From Bifidobacterium sp. ESL0790 (lineage in GTDB: Bacteria; Actinomycetota; Actinomycetes; Actinomycetales; Bifidobacteriaceae), in contig NZ_CP113915.1 of NCBI RefSeq assembly GCF_029395435.1, forward strand, positions 1,984,001 through 2,048,000: 64,000 bases of DNA, in the 5' to 3' direction. Positions 17,099 through 27,361 of the stretch are shown here, piece after piece. Position 1 is the first letter of the stretch; each line of letters opens with the position of its first letter. The position numbers and the translations under genes were made by a program. The notes beneath the pieces are model-generated. The model saw only the letters and a program-made list of their open reading frames with translations. It had not been told where the DNA came from and did no database searches.

Positions 17099-17899
17099 AT
17101 GACCGACTTGACGTTGATGACGGCGGCCTCCGACCCGGCCACCGTGCTGCCGAGCCTGGCCCTGCTCTCCCACCGCGTGCGCGTGCTGCCCATGGAGACC
17201 GCCAGCCTCATCAAACTTCCCGAAAACACCATCCTCTTCCTCGACGCCCGCGACGACCTGGCCACGGCCAAGACGCTGTGCAACCTCATCCACGCCTCGG
17301 GGCTTGGCCTGCCCATCATCCTCATACTCACCGAAGGCGGGTTCACGGCGGTCAACGGGCAGTGGGGCGTCACCGACGTGGTGGTCTGCACGGCCTCGCC
17401 CGCCGAAGTGGAGGGGCGGCTGCGGCTGGTCTGCGAGCGCGGCGCGAACGCTCCGGCCGTGGCGCCAACGCAGAAGGACCAAGGCGTCTACCGCGAGGAC
17501 GGCCGGGTGCGTTCCGGCGACCTGATCGTGGATACCAAAAGCTATACCGCCAGCCTCAAGGGCCAGCCAATCGACCTTGCATACAAGGAGTTCGAGCTGC
17601 TCAAATACCTGGTGCAGCATCCGCATCGCGTCTTCACGCGCGCCCAGCTGCTGCAGGAGGTTTGGGGCTACGACTATTACGGCGGCACACGAACGGTCGA
17701 CGTGCATATCCGTCGTCTGCGCGCCAAACTTGGTGGCGAATACGAGCATATGATCGGCACGGTCCGCAATGTGGGCTACCGTTTCGACCCGCCGGAGGAG
17801 TGCAGCTCCGAAAGCGCGGATGGTGGCAACGCCGCGGATGGCGCCTCCGACAATGCTTCCGACAACCACACCGAAAACGCGTCGAGCGATAATTCCTGA
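17099..17899 (+). CDS. glnR: GlnR-type orphan response regulator
   Basis: A 266-residue OmpR/PhoB-family regulator that matches actinobacterial GlnR, the global regulator of nitrogen genes such as glnA and amtB. The ATG at 17099 has AAGGGGG just upstream. Residues 1-115 form an atypical receiver domain (ILFLDARDDL, ILTEGGFTAV) and residues about 150-245 the winged helix (FELLKYLVQHPHRVFTRAQL, then VWGYDYYGGTRTVDVHIRRL). No histidine kinase gene is adjacent, as expected for GlnR. A hydrophilic Asn/Ser/Asp-rich tail of about 30 residues is extra. Confidence 0.86.
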   Translation: MTDLTLMTAASDPATVLPSLALLSHRVRVLPMETASLIKLPENTILFLDARDDLATAKTLCNLIHASGLGLPIILILTEGGFTAVNGQWGVTDVVVCTASPAEVEGRLRLVCERGANAPAVAPTQKDQGVYREDGRVRSGDLIVDTKSYTASLKGQPIDLAYKEFELLKYLVQHPHRVFTRAQLLQEVWGYDYYGGTRTVDVHIRRLRAKLGGEYEHMIGTVRNVGYRFDPPEECSSESADGGNAADGASDNASDNHTENASSDNS

Positions 17900-18058
17900 T
17901 TTTGTGCGGTTTGGTACCTATAGTGGCGACAAGATAGCGGTCGACGGATATATTCGGGTACGTCAAGCATATTCAGCGATATCGCGTGATATCCATTGAT
18001 ATCCGACGCCATCCACGCAAACGCGACGCGCACAACGCGCCAACACAGGAAGTGAACG

Positions 18059-18727
18059 ATGCCCAGGGAGACCAAAAAGCAACGATTCGAGCGCATGCAC
18101 GCCGAGTACGAGGTGCTGCGCGAGATCATCCCCGAGCCGGAGTGCGCCCTTGATTTCGAGACCCCGTTCCAGCTTCTCGTCGCCACGGTGCTGAGCGCCC
18201 AGACCACCGACGTGCGGGTCAACAGCGTCACACCCACGCTCTTCAAGGACTACGGCACACCCGACAAGCTCGCCGCGGCCAATCCTGAGCGCATCGAGGA
18301 CATCATCCACCCGGTCGGCTTCTACCGCGCCAAGGCCGACCACATCATCACGCTTTCGGGCCAGATCATGCGCGATTTCGACGGCGTGGTGCCCAAGACC
18401 ATGGAGGAGCTCACCACCTTGGCCGGCGTGGGCCGCAAAACCGCGAACGTGGTGCTCGGCAACGCCTTCGGCATCCCCGGATTCCCCGTCGACACCCACG
18501 TCATCCGCCTGACCGGCCGCCTGCGCTGGCGCTCCGACTGGCGCAGCACGCATCCCGACCCGGTGAAGATCGAGAAGGAGATCACCGACTATTTCGAGCC
18601 GGACGAATGGACGAACCTCTCGCACCGCCTCATCCTCTTCGGCCGCTCCACCTGCCACGCGCGCCGGCCGGAATGCGCCGACTGCCCGCTCAACGACACC
18701 TGCCCCTCCGCCGGCATGTTCGGCTGA
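18059..18727 (+). CDS. nth: Endonuclease III
   Basis: A 222-residue DNA glycosylase/AP lyase that removes oxidised pyrimidines in base excision repair. The helix-hairpin-helix is LAGVGRKTANVVLG and includes the catalytic lysine; the catalytic aspartate is in PVDTHVIRLTG. The C-terminal 4Fe-4S cluster cysteines follow the exact C-x6-C-x2-C-x5-C spacing (CHARRPECADCPLNDTC). AGGAAG precedes the ATG. Upstream there are three GATATC words within 40 bases (17979-18003), which may be a local operator. Confidence 0.97.
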   Translation: MPRETKKQRFERMHAEYEVLREIIPEPECALDFETPFQLLVATVLSAQTTDVRVNSVTPTLFKDYGTPDKLAAANPERIEDIIHPVGFYRAKADHIITLSGQIMRDFDGVVPKTMEELTTLAGVGRKTANVVLGNAFGIPGFPVDTHVIRLTGRLRWRSDWRSTHPDPVKIEKEITDYFEPDEWTNLSHRLILFGRSTCHARRPECADCPLNDTCPSAGMFG

Positions 18728-18894
18728 GTCGGTTGACAATCGGCCTCAAAAAGCCGAAATTCCGCCATTTCTTCACCGCCGTTCCGTCATCTCTGACGCT
18801 GGCGCAATGCCACGCGATGCCGCGACGATCACACCTCTGAAACGATGTATGACTTTCAGCTATCATTCAGCCCGGCACGGTACAGTGTTGTATT

Positions 18895-20424
18895 ATGTCA
18901 CGGCATGCACAGCGTTCGATTCGACCGATGAAGGGTCTGGCCTTCATCGGTGTCGCCGCCGTGCTCTTCGCCGCCGTTGGCATCGGCTGGGCCGCGCACA
19001 ACCGGCGCCCGATCAACAGCCTCACCTCCATCGTCCCGCTCACCGAAGTGGCCGTGGGCATTGACGGCCCCGCCCCGCAGACGCTCGACATCCGCAAGAC
19101 CCCGGGCAAGGAGCTCGACCAGGCGCTGCTGGGCAATGTATACGAGACGCTGGTCGGCCGCGACCAAGACAACAACCTCGTGCCCTCCGTGGCCAAAGGC
19201 TGGGATATTTCGAAGGACGGCCTGACCTACACCTTCGACCTGCACAGCGATATGCGCTTCTCCAACGGCGACGCGATGGACTCCTCCGACGTCGTCTACT
19301 CACTCCAGCAGGTCATTAACGACAGCTACGTGGGCGCCGAGGACCTCACCGGCATCGCCCAGGTGCGCAACCCCGATACCTCGACGGTGGTGGTCACCCT
19401 GAGCACGCCGAACCCGAAGCTGCTGCGGGCGCTCTCCTCGCGTGCGGGCATCGTATACGATTCCAACGCCAAGATCGACTACGCCAAGCAGGCGCTCGGC
19501 AGCGGGCCGTTCACCCTGCGCACGTTCGAGCCCGGCAATTCCATAAAACTGGTGCGCAACACCTTGTATTGGCAGCAGCAATCCGCGTCCTCGCAGGTGC
19601 GCCTGCACTATTACGACTCCGCCGACTCGATGCGCTCGGCGATGAGCGACGGCGAGATCCAGGTGGCGGTGCTCCAGCCCGCCGAGTCGCCCAGCCCCTA
19701 CGAGAACAACGACAAATACAACGTCACCAAGGGCTCGGGCACAGTGAAGGTGATGCTGGCGCTCAACAACGGCACCAATTCCATATTCTCCGACGAACGC
19801 GCGCGCAAGGCGGCACGCTATATCCTCGACACCCCAAGCCTGGTGAAAAGCCAGCCAAGCGCCTCGGCCCCGCTGGGAGGTCCGATCGGGCCGCTCGAGC
19901 CCGGCTACGAAGACCTCAACTCGCTCTACCCGCACAACCTCAGCGAAGGCGAGAACGACATCAACTACTTCTCCCCCGCCTACCTCGGCAGCGCCACCTT
20001 CCTCGTGCCCGAGGAATACAGCGACCTCGGCAACCAGATCGCCAAGCAGTTCGCGCCCACCCGGTTCAACCTGACGATGCAGGTGGTCAACGACGCCACG
20101 GTGCGCCAGCGCATCGGCAACGGCGACTACACGATGGCCATCACCACCATGGACGGCACTGACGACGCCGGCCAGTTCGCCGACAACAAGTTCGGCTACC
20201 AGAACGGCGACACCCAACAGATGTACCGCAACGCCCTGGCCACCACGAACGACGCCGATTACCAAGGCGCGTTGAAGACCTACGCGAAGGCCGTGAGCCT
20301 CGACGCCGCGGGCGCTTGGCTATACAACGAGAGCAGCACCGTGGTGACCACCAAGAAGGTGACGGGCGCCCCACGCAACATGACCGACCAGCTGCTGCCG
20401 TTGCGCGATGTGCTCACGAAATAG
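18895..20424 (+). CDS. Family 5 extracellular solute-binding protein
   Basis: A 509-residue protein of the oligopeptide/nickel (SBP_bac_5) binding family. It has an N-terminal hydrophobic anchor (GLAFIGVAAVLFAAVGIGW) without a lipobox cysteine, so it is probably membrane-tethered by an uncleaved helix. The domain begins near residue 50 with TLDIRKTPGKELDQALLGN and includes LVPSVAKGWDIS and FSNGDAMDSSDVVYSL, both typical. No permease or ATPase genes are adjacent, so it must act with a distant transporter or alone. The start may be a few codons later (ATG at residue 12), as no clear ribosome-binding site is seen. Confidence 0.85.
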   Translation: MSRHAQRSIRPMKGLAFIGVAAVLFAAVGIGWAAHNRRPINSLTSIVPLTEVAVGIDGPAPQTLDIRKTPGKELDQALLGNVYETLVGRDQDNNLVPSVAKGWDISKDGLTYTFDLHSDMRFSNGDAMDSSDVVYSLQQVINDSYVGAEDLTGIAQVRNPDTSTVVVTLSTPNPKLLRALSSRAGIVYDSNAKIDYAKQALGSGPFTLRTFEPGNSIKLVRNTLYWQQQSASSQVRLHYYDSADSMRSAMSDGEIQVAVLQPAESPSPYENNDKYNVTKGSGTVKVMLALNNGTNSIFSDERARKAARYILDTPSLVKSQPSASAPLGGPIGPLEPGYEDLNSLYPHNLSEGENDINYFSPAYLGSATFLVPEEYSDLGNQIAKQFAPTRFNLTMQVVNDATVRQRIGNGDYTMAITTMDGTDDAGQFADNKFGYQNGDTQQMYRNALATTNDADYQGALKTYAKAVSLDAAGAWLYNESSTVVTTKKVTGAPRNMTDQLLPLRDVLTK

Positions 20425-20559
20425 CCCCGCTGCCATACCGAAACAGCCTCGTCGATATCGCCGTGAATAAAGCTTTGGGTATCGCCACGCATATTCCCTC
20501 AAATATCAACGTGGACAGGCACGCCCTGATGTCACCATTGCTTTCTAAACTTGAGGGTT

Positions 20560-23310
20560 ATGACTGATCAGGACAATAACACTATCAACGCAAGCCTTTC
20601 GCCGCTTCCCGACAGGGTCGGCGTCGACGGCCTCGAGGACAAATGGCGTGCCGATTGGGACGACAACGGCACCTATTATTTCGACATCCCGCGCGACGGT
20701 AACGGCGAGCCCGACCGCAAGGCCGTCTACTCCATCGACACCCCGCCGCCCACCGTTTCGGGCAGCCTGCACGTGGGCCACGTTTTCTCCTACACCCATA
20801 CCGACGTCATCGCCCGCTACGAGCGTATGAAGGGCAAGCACGTCTTCTACCCGATGGGCTGGGACGACAACGGCCTGCCCACCGAGCGCCGCGTGCAGAA
20901 CTATTACGGCGTGCGCGTCGACACGTCGCTCAAGTATGATCCTGATTTCAAGCCGCCGTTCGAGGGCACGCAGGGCAAGAAGATCAACGCCCGCGACCAG
21001 GTGCCTGTCAGCCGCAAGAACTTCGTGGAGCTGTGCGAGAAGCTCACCGCGCAGGACGAGAAGCAGTTCGAGGCGCTATGGCGTTCCTTGGGCATGTCCA
21101 TCGACTGGCGCCAGACCTACCACACCATCGGCGAACACCCGCAGCGCGTGGCTCAAAAGGCGTTCCTGCGCAATCTCGCGCGCGGCGAGGCCTATCAGAA
21201 GGACGCCCCCGGTCTTTGGGACGTCACCTTCCAGACCGCAGTGGCACAGGCCGAGCTGGAAAGCCGCGAGTACGACGGCTTCTACCACCGCGTCGCCTTC
21301 CGCTTCGAGGACGGCACCCCGATCTACATCGAGACCACCCGTCCGGAGCTTTTGGCCGCTTGCGGCGCGTTGATCGCCAACCCCAACGACGAGCGCTACC
21401 AGAAGTACTTCGGCCAGTACGTCTACTCCCCGCTTTTCAAGGTGAAGGTGCCAATCCTCGCGCACCCCGCCGCGGAGATGGACAAGGGCGCCGGCATCGC
21501 GATGTGCTGCACCTTCGGCGACCAGACAGATATCGAGTGGTGGCGTGACCTGAACCTGCCGACCCGCCCGATCATCCAGCGCAACGGCCGCATCATCATG
21601 AACGTGCCCGATTGGATCACTGACGAAGGCGGCAAGAAGATCTTCGAGGAGACCGAAGGCAAGACCACCTTCACGGCCCGCAAGATCATCGTCGAGCACC
21701 TACGTGAGTCCGGCGACCTCGACGGCGAGCCGAAGCCCACCAAGCGTATGACGAACTTCTACGAGAAGGGCGACAAGCCGCTCGAGATCGTCACCTCGCG
21801 CCAGTGGTACCTGAAGAACGGCGGCACCGATATGAAGCTGCGCGCCGAGCTGCTCGAGCGTGGCAAGGAGCTCGAGTTCCACCCCGACTTCATGCGCGTG
21901 CGCTATGAGAACTGGGTCAACGGCTTGAACGGCGACTGGCTCATCTCGCGCCAGCGCTTCTTCGGCGTCCCGTTCCCGCTGTGGTACCCGGTCAAGGCCG
22001 ACGGCGATCCGGATTACGACCATCCGATCACCCCGAGCGAGGACCAGCTGCCGATCGATCCGACCAACGATGTGCCGGCCGGCTACAGCGAGGACCAGCG
22101 TGATGTGCCCGGCGGCTTCACCGCCGAGAAGGACATCATGGACACCTGGGCCACCTCGTCGCTGACCCCGCAAATCGTGACCCACTGGGCCGAGCCCGAC
22201 CAGGAAAGCAAGGACCTCTTCAAGGCCACCTTCCCGATGGACCTGCGCCCGCAGGGCCAGGACATCATCCGCACCTGGCTCTTCAGCACGATGGACCGCG
22301 CGCATCTCGAGAACCATTGCCTGCCGTGGGCGCACACCGCGCTTTCCGGCTGGATCCTCGACCCCGACCACAAGAAGATGTCGAAGTCCAAGGGCAACGT
22401 CGTCGTTCCGAAGGAGCCGGTCGACAAGTACGGCGCCGATGCGGTGCGTTATTGGGCTGCCTCCGCCAAGCTCGGCCTCGACGCCACCTACGACGAGGGC
22501 CAGATGAAGATCGGCCGCCGTCTGGCCATCAAGCTCCTGAACGCCACCAAGTTCGCGCTGGCCATCGGCCGCGAGGACGACAACCATCACGTCGGTGCCG
22601 CCGCGAGTGCCGCCTGGAACCCGGCCGATGTCACCGAACCGCTTGACCGCGCCGTGATGGCACGCATGGCTTCCGTGATCCGAGAGGCCACCAAGTCGAT
22701 GGATTCCTACGAACATTCCAAGGCGCTCGAGATCATCGAGACGTTCTTCTGGCAGTTCTGCGACGACTATATCGAACTGGTAAAGAACCGCGCCTACGGA
22801 ACGGCTGATTCCACTGGCAAGACGCCAACGGAAGCCGCTGTGAAGTCCGCTCGCACCACGCTGGGCTTGGGTCTCGAGGCGTTCGCACGTCTCTTCGCGC
22901 CATACATGCCGTTCGCCACCGAAGAGGTCTGGCACTGGATGCACGCGGGCGAGGGCTCTGTGCACACCGCCGCCTGGCCGAAGGCCGAACCGTACGAGGC
23001 CGCCGCTGGTGACGCTGATCCGGACATGCTCGTCTGGGCCGGCAAGGCGCTGGCCGAGCTGCGTGGCTTGAAGTCTCAGGCCAAGGTCTCCATGAAGACC
23101 CCGATCCTCAAGGCGACGCTCAACGTCCCCGAAGCCGGCAAGAAGGCCATCGACGAAAGCCTCATTGACATCGCCGAGGCTGGCAAAGTCACCGGTCCGC
23201 TTACAGTCGCGGTCGACGATTCGGCCGACGTGCCCGACAACGAAATCGTGGTGAAGGTCAGCGACGCCGAGCTCGGCGAACCGCCGGCCAAGAAGCCGAA
23301 GAAGAAGTGA
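20560..23310 (+). CDS. valS: Valyl-tRNA synthetase
   Basis: A class I synthetase of 916 residues that charges tRNA-Val. The HIGH motif is HVGH at residues 71-74 and KMSKS begins at about residue 606 (HKKMSKSKGN). An editing domain lies between. The C terminus ends in a Lys-rich tail and lacks the long coiled coil of the E. coli type, as in the shorter archaeal-like ValS forms. A TTG at 20551 is an alternative start; the ATG at 20560 follows GAGGG closely. Confidence 0.96.
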   Translation: MTDQDNNTINASLSPLPDRVGVDGLEDKWRADWDDNGTYYFDIPRDGNGEPDRKAVYSIDTPPPTVSGSLHVGHVFSYTHTDVIARYERMKGKHVFYPMGWDDNGLPTERRVQNYYGVRVDTSLKYDPDFKPPFEGTQGKKINARDQVPVSRKNFVELCEKLTAQDEKQFEALWRSLGMSIDWRQTYHTIGEHPQRVAQKAFLRNLARGEAYQKDAPGLWDVTFQTAVAQAELESREYDGFYHRVAFRFEDGTPIYIETTRPELLAACGALIANPNDERYQKYFGQYVYSPLFKVKVPILAHPAAEMDKGAGIAMCCTFGDQTDIEWWRDLNLPTRPIIQRNGRIIMNVPDWITDEGGKKIFEETEGKTTFTARKIIVEHLRESGDLDGEPKPTKRMTNFYEKGDKPLEIVTSRQWYLKNGGTDMKLRAELLERGKELEFHPDFMRVRYENWVNGLNGDWLISRQRFFGVPFPLWYPVKADGDPDYDHPITPSEDQLPIDPTNDVPAGYSEDQRDVPGGFTAEKDIMDTWATSSLTPQIVTHWAEPDQESKDLFKATFPMDLRPQGQDIIRTWLFSTMDRAHLENHCLPWAHTALSGWILDPDHKKMSKSKGNVVVPKEPVDKYGADAVRYWAASAKLGLDATYDEGQMKIGRRLAIKLLNATKFALAIGREDDNHHVGAAASAAWNPADVTEPLDRAVMARMASVIREATKSMDSYEHSKALEIIETFFWQFCDDYIELVKNRAYGTADSTGKTPTEAAVKSARTTLGLGLEAFARLFAPYMPFATEEVWHWMHAGEGSVHTAAWPKAEPYEAAAGDADPDMLVWAGKALAELRGLKSQAKVSMKTPILKATLNVPEAGKKAIDESLIDIAEAGKVTGPLTVAVDDSADVPDNEIVVKVSDAELGEPPAKKPKKK

Positions 23311-23379
23311 TGGCTCGATAGCCGAGGCGAAAGCCAAGAGAAAAAGCCAAAACCCGGGTTCTTGTGAATCCGGCAAAGA

Positions 23380-23414
23380 AGTGGGTCCGCACCGTTCATC
23401 GATGCGGGCCCACT
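23380..23414. terminator. Terminator-like hairpin after valS
   Basis: Twelve-base arms AGTGGGTCCGCA and TGCGGGCCCACT, with one mismatch and an 11-base loop, without a strong T-run. It lies between the converging valS and the hypothetical gene at 23464 and could act on either. Confidence 0.5.
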
Positions 23415-23463
23415 CTCGATATCTCACAATATTCAACGCCTCTCGCGCCTCACAACCAATCGT

Positions 23464-24042
23464 TCACAACCACTCACTGATGGTCGACAAATCGCCACAA
23501 ACCAGCTTCTCACTGGGAACGGTGCCCACGACGGCCGTGTACGGCTCGCACAGCGTCTTGCCACGTATAGCCATGCTTTCGATGGCATGCATGAACCCGG
23601 TGACCTGCGAGTCCGGCATACGCGCCACATCATCCTCCAAAATCACCGAGCGCATCACCAGCCGCACATGCTCGACATCATAGGCCGGGCCACGCTCGCC
23701 TTTCGTCGCGTCGAAATCCGTGGAGAATTCCAGCCCGTTCTCGCCCAGGCAGGCGGGCGCATGGGGCGCCCAGGAGATATTGGAGATGCACGCCTTGAGC
23801 AGTGAGGAGAGCCCGGTGAGCAGCAACTTGCTTTGCGTCATCGACAGCCCGGCGCGCTCACAATACAAAAACCACGACACAGGAAGGTCCTGGGTGCCGC
23901 CCAAGGCCTCCTCGAATTCGACCATCGCCCGCTCCATCAGCTCCACGCGGTCCTCAAGCCGCTTCTGCGCGGCGATCATGTCGTCATTGGCATGGGAACC
24001 TTTCTTTTTGTCGTGCTTCTTGCCGGACTGCTTCTTGCCCAT
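23464..24042 (-). CDS. Hypothetical protein with Lys-rich N terminus
   Basis: A 192-residue soluble protein I do not recognise. The first 17 residues are almost all Lys, Gly, Ser and His. A coiled-coil-like helix follows (AAQKRLEDRVELMERAMVEF), then a globular part with several Cys and Trp residues (VSWFLYCERAGL, SWAPHAPACLGENG). AGGAGAATGGT lies just before the start. It has no membrane segment or catalytic motif that I can name. Confidence 0.75.
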   Translation of the reverse strand: MGKKQSGKKHDKKKGSHANDDMIAAQKRLEDRVELMERAMVEFEEALGGTQDLPVSWFLYCERAGLSMTQSKLLLTGLSSLLKACISNISWAPHAPACLGENGLEFSTDFDATKGERGPAYDVEHVRLVMRSVILEDDVARMPDSQVTGFMHAIESMAIRGKTLCEPYTAVVGTVPSEKLVCGDLSTISEWL

Positions 24043-24304
24043 ACCATTCTCCTCGCTGATATGCGACAGTATGTGTCAATACCAATAATATTCCATACAA
24101 CTGAAATTGGTATTTGTAAACTATCATCATTGATACATCAAAGTCACAACCCGATACGGCAGAAGGGTTCGCGGTCCTTATAAAATCCGTTGACGCGAAG
24201 GCGACAAACCGTTTGACAGATTTGACATCCCGATATCCGCAAACTGGATTTTCAGGCTATACGCTCTCGACTCTCGATTACCTACGCCTGCCCCGCTACA
24301 CCAC

Positions 24305-24697
24305 TCATGCATAGACGTCGAGTACGCCGGGGTCGCCGCCGGCCTCAGCGATGCGCTGGTGACGGTTCTTGGCCTCGGTGACCACGAACTCGCGGTAGTT
24401 CTCCTCGATGTTCGGGTCGAGCCCTGCGCTGATGGCGACCTGCTTGAGACGCACGGATTGGCGGCTTTCACGCTCGCGGTCCTCAGGGGCGAACCCCGCC
24501 TTCGCCTTGAGCGCCCCCACCTCGGCGGTGTATTTGAAGCGTTCGGCGAGCAGCGAGACGATGGCCGTGTCCACGTTGTCGATGGACTGCCGCAATTGCT
24601 TGATGCGCGCGACGTCGTGCGCGATTTCAGGGTTCTGCGCGGCTTGGGCGTCGTCGATGGTCGTGTTGCGCCAGCCAGAGGAGTCACTATCGTTCAT
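24305..24697 (-). CDS. Chorismate mutase, AroQ type
   Basis: A 130-residue all-helical chorismate mutase that converts chorismate to prephenate for Phe and Tyr synthesis. The core is LRQSIDNVDTAIVSLLAER, then YTAEVGALKAK with the substrate-binding lysine, then DRERESRQSVRLKQVA. About 30 N-terminal residues are extra. It stands alone, without pheA or aroH neighbours. The upstream gap to rho holds a TGACGC palindrome array, which begins about 44 bases before its start codon. Confidence 0.9.
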   Translation of the reverse strand: MNDSDSSGWRNTTIDDAQAAQNPEIAHDVARIKQLRQSIDNVDTAIVSLLAERFKYTAEVGALKAKAGFAPEDRERESRQSVRLKQVAISAGLDPNIEENYREFVVTEAKNRHQRIAEAGGDPGVLDVYA

Positions 24698-24740
24698 AAT
24701 CCAAGGATACCGCGCGCAACGCCAACCACCCCACGGCCTG

Positions 24741-24968
24741 GTCGCAAATGTGACGCAACCGCGTGGCGGCCGTCACAAATGCAATCACATCCATTCCCCG
24801 ATTGCAAACGTGACGCAAACCCCAGCATAAACGTCACAAATGCAACCGGGGCTATCCAAAAACTTGCGCTTGTGACGCAAACCAGCCCATCCGCGTCACA
24901 TCCGCAACCAAACACACCCACAAATTGCAAATGTGACGCAAACAGCTTGTTTTGCGTCACATTTGCAA
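24741..24968. repeat. Second array of four TGACGC palindromes, 60-62 bp period
   Basis: Four palindromic units related to those at 3027-3253 have TGACGC cores at 24751, 24811, 24873 and 24934. The last unit is nearly perfect: TTGCAAATGTGACGCAAA, a short centre, then TTTGCGTCACATTTGCAA. The first three keep the outer half-sites with a few changes. Intervening DNA is unrelated to the first array. It fills most of the 316-base gap between the divergent-side ends of chorismate mutase and rho. Confidence 0.87.
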
Positions 24969-25013
24969 TCAACAGTTGGCAGCAGCTAGCAGCTATAGCT
25001 CAGGAAACGAGCA

Positions 25014-27020
25014 TCAGTTGTTGTTCTGCTTGATGATGGCCTGCAGGAAGTCGCGGTTGGTGGCCGTCTTCTTCAGGCGCGGCACGATGGTCTGGTAGGC
25101 CTGCTCGGGCTCGAGGCCGCCAAGCAGACGGCGCAGGCGATAGATGACCGCCAGCTCGTCGTTCGGGGTGATGAGCTCCTCGCGGCGCGTGCCGGAGGCG
25201 TTGATGTCGATGGCCGGGAAGAGGCGCTTGTTGGCCAGATCGCGCGAAAGGCGCAGCTCCATGTTGCCGGTGCCCTTGAACTCCTCGAAGATGACCTCAT
25301 CCATCTTGGAGCCGGTCTCCACCAGCGCCGAGGAGATGATGGTGAGCGAGCCGCCGTTCTCGATGTTGCGGGCCGCGCCGAAGAACTTCTTGGGCGGGTA
25401 GAGCGCCTGCGCATCGACGCCGCCGGAAAGGATTCGACCGGAGGCGGGCGCCGCGATGTTGTAGGCGCGGGCCAGGCGGGTCATGGAATCGAGCAGCACC
25501 ACCACGTCCTGGCCAAGCTCGACCAGGCGCTTGGCGCGCTCGATGGCCAGTTCGGCGACGGTGGTGTGGTCGGAGGCGGGACGGTCGAAGGTCGAGGAGA
25601 TGACCTCGCCCTGCACCGTGCGTTCCATGTCGGTGACCTCTTCGGGGCGCTCGTCAACCAGCACGACCATCAGGTGGACCTCGGGGTTGTTGGTCGCGAT
25701 GGAGTTGGCGATGTTCTGCAGGGTGATGGTCTTGCCGGCCTTCGGCGGGGAGACGATCAGACCACGCTGGCCCTTGCCGATCGGCGATACCAGGTCGATC
25801 AGGCGGCCGATGAGCTTGTTGGGCGTGGTCTCCTGCACCAGGCGCTCCTGCGGGTAGAGCGGGGTGAGCTTGGAGAAGTGCGGACGGTTGGCCGCGTCCT
25901 CGACGCTCATGCCGTTGATGGTCTCCACGGACTGCAGCGGCACGAACTTCTGACGCTGGTTGCGGCGCTCACCCTCGCGCGGCGGGCGGATCGTGCCCTG
26001 CACGGCGTCGCCCTTGCGCAGGCCGTACTTGCGAATCTGGCCCATGGAGACATAGACGTCGTTGGGGCCGGCGAGGTAGCCGGAGGTGCGTACGAAGGCA
26101 TAGGAATCGAGCACGTCGATGATGCCGGCGACGGGGACGGTGCCCTCCTGCGGATCGTTGCGGCGCTCGTCGCGATCGCGGTCACGGTCGCGCTCGGAAC
26201 GGCTGTAACGCTCCTCGCGATCGTCGCGGTCGTTGTAATCGTAATTGTTGTTGCGGTCACGGCCACGCATGCGGCGCTGGTGACGCTCGTTGCCCCGCTC
26301 GTGATCGCCACGGCCGTAACGCTCGTTGCGGCCGCGCGAACGGCGGTTGAACTCGTGGCGGGGCTGCTCCTGCCTCTCGTCATCGTGCTCGCGCTTGTCG
26401 TCCACCACGGGCAGCGTGGCCAGGATGTCGTCCAGGTCGCGCACCTCGCTGGAGTTGCCGTCATGGCTGGACTCGCGATCGGCGCGCGCGCCACGATGGC
26501 CACCGCGCTCCTCATCGTTCTCCATCATCCGCTCGCCATGGTGGTGACCGGCCACGCGCGTATGTCTGCGCATCGGCTCGTCGTCGGATTCCTCGGAATC
26601 CGAACCGTTGGACGAATGCGCCGACGCCGAGGCCTGACTGGTGCCGACGTGCCGATTGACACGTCTTTCCGCCTGTCCATCGTTGCGCTCGGCTTCGGAC
26701 TCGCCAGGCTGGCCCTCGCGATCGTCTTCGCGCTCATCTCGCAAGCCGGCGGTCTTGCCGCTCATATTCGATTTCGAGTTTTCCGATTTCGCCGCGGAAT
26801 CCTCGGCATCGCGCTTCACTGAATCGACGGGGCTTTTGACGCTGGTCTTGGGGGCACGGACGGTGACGCCGCTGGGCGCCTCACCGCCGGAACGGGCGGC
26901 CTGCAGGGTGGCGAGCAAATCCGGCTTACGCATCGTTGACGTGCCCCGGAGTCCCATCTGCTTGGCGAGCTGCTTGAGCTCAGGCAGCTTCATATCCTCA
27001 ATATTCTGGCTTGTTGCCAC
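25014..27020 (-). CDS. rho: Transcription termination factor Rho
   Basis: The hexameric RNA helicase that ends transcription. I place the start at the GTG at 27020 because GGAAAGG lies eight bases upstream; an ATG at 27047 is possible but lacks a site. The N-terminal Rho_N helices ([16 protein letters not shown]) are followed by about 230 residues of Arg/Asp/Glu/Ser-rich disorder, then the cold-shock RNA-binding domain ([18 protein letters not shown]) and the ATPase with Walker A SPPKAGKT and Walker B VVVLLDS. The long charged insertion is typical of high-GC actinobacteria. The length is about 668 residues. Confidence 0.95.
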   Translation of the reverse strand: MATSQNIEDMKLPELKQLAKQMGLRGTSTMRKPDLLATLQAARSGGEAPSGVTVRAPKTSVKSPVDSVKRDAEDSAAKSENSKSNMSGKTAGLRDEREDDREGQPGESEAERNDGQAERRVNRHVGTSQASASAHSSNGSDSEESDDEPMRRHTRVAGHHHGERMMENDEERGGHRGARADRESSHDGNSSEVRDLDDILATLPVVDDKREHDDERQEQPRHEFNRRSRGRNERYGRGDHERGNERHQRRMRGRDRNNNYDYNDRDDREERYSRSERDRDRDRDERRNDPQEGTVPVAGIIDVLDSYAFVRTSGYLAGPNDVYVSMGQIRKYGLRKGDAVQGTIRPPREGERRNQRQKFVPLQSVETINGMSVEDAANRPHFSKLTPLYPQERLVQETTPNKLIGRLIDLVSPIGKGQRGLIVSPPKAGKTITLQNIANSIATNNPEVHLMVVLVDERPEEVTDMERTVQGEVISSTFDRPASDHTTVAELAIERAKRLVELGQDVVVLLDSMTRLARAYNIAAPASGRILSGGVDAQALYPPKKFFGAARNIENGGSLTIISSALVETGSKMDEVIFEEFKGTGNMELRLSRDLANKRLFPAIDINASGTRREELITPNDELAVIYRLRRLLGGLEPEQAYQTIVPRLKKTATNRDFLQAIIKQNNN

Positions 27021-27300
27021 TGGTAATGCCTTTCCTTGGCTTCCCATAGCACTACTGCTTGGAAGCTTTGTGAAAAAGATGCGGATTACTATAAACCGCT
27101 TAAGAACGTTCGCCGCCAATATGCGGCTTTCGAACTGGTTTTCACCATACAGTAGAGCTAAGACCAATAGCGACACGGAGTGCCGCGTGTCGCGGGTGCC
27201 GCCGGAACATGAAAAAATGCGTCACAAAATCGTGGGACATCACGCAATATTTGCGAGATGAAACCATACGACGAAATGTGCAACGCAATCTCGCGATAAT

Positions 27301-27336
27301 ACAAAATCAGCCACCCAACAATATGGATGGCTGATT
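27301..27336 (-). terminator. Terminator of the flavoprotein gene
   Basis: Arms AATCAGCCA and TGGCTGATT flank a short loop with an extra inner pairing; on the minus strand they are followed by TTTTGT. It lies 25 bases after the stop codon of the gene at 27362. Confidence 0.75.
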
Positions 27337-27361
27337 GCGAAAACCTAAAGACCAGGAAACG

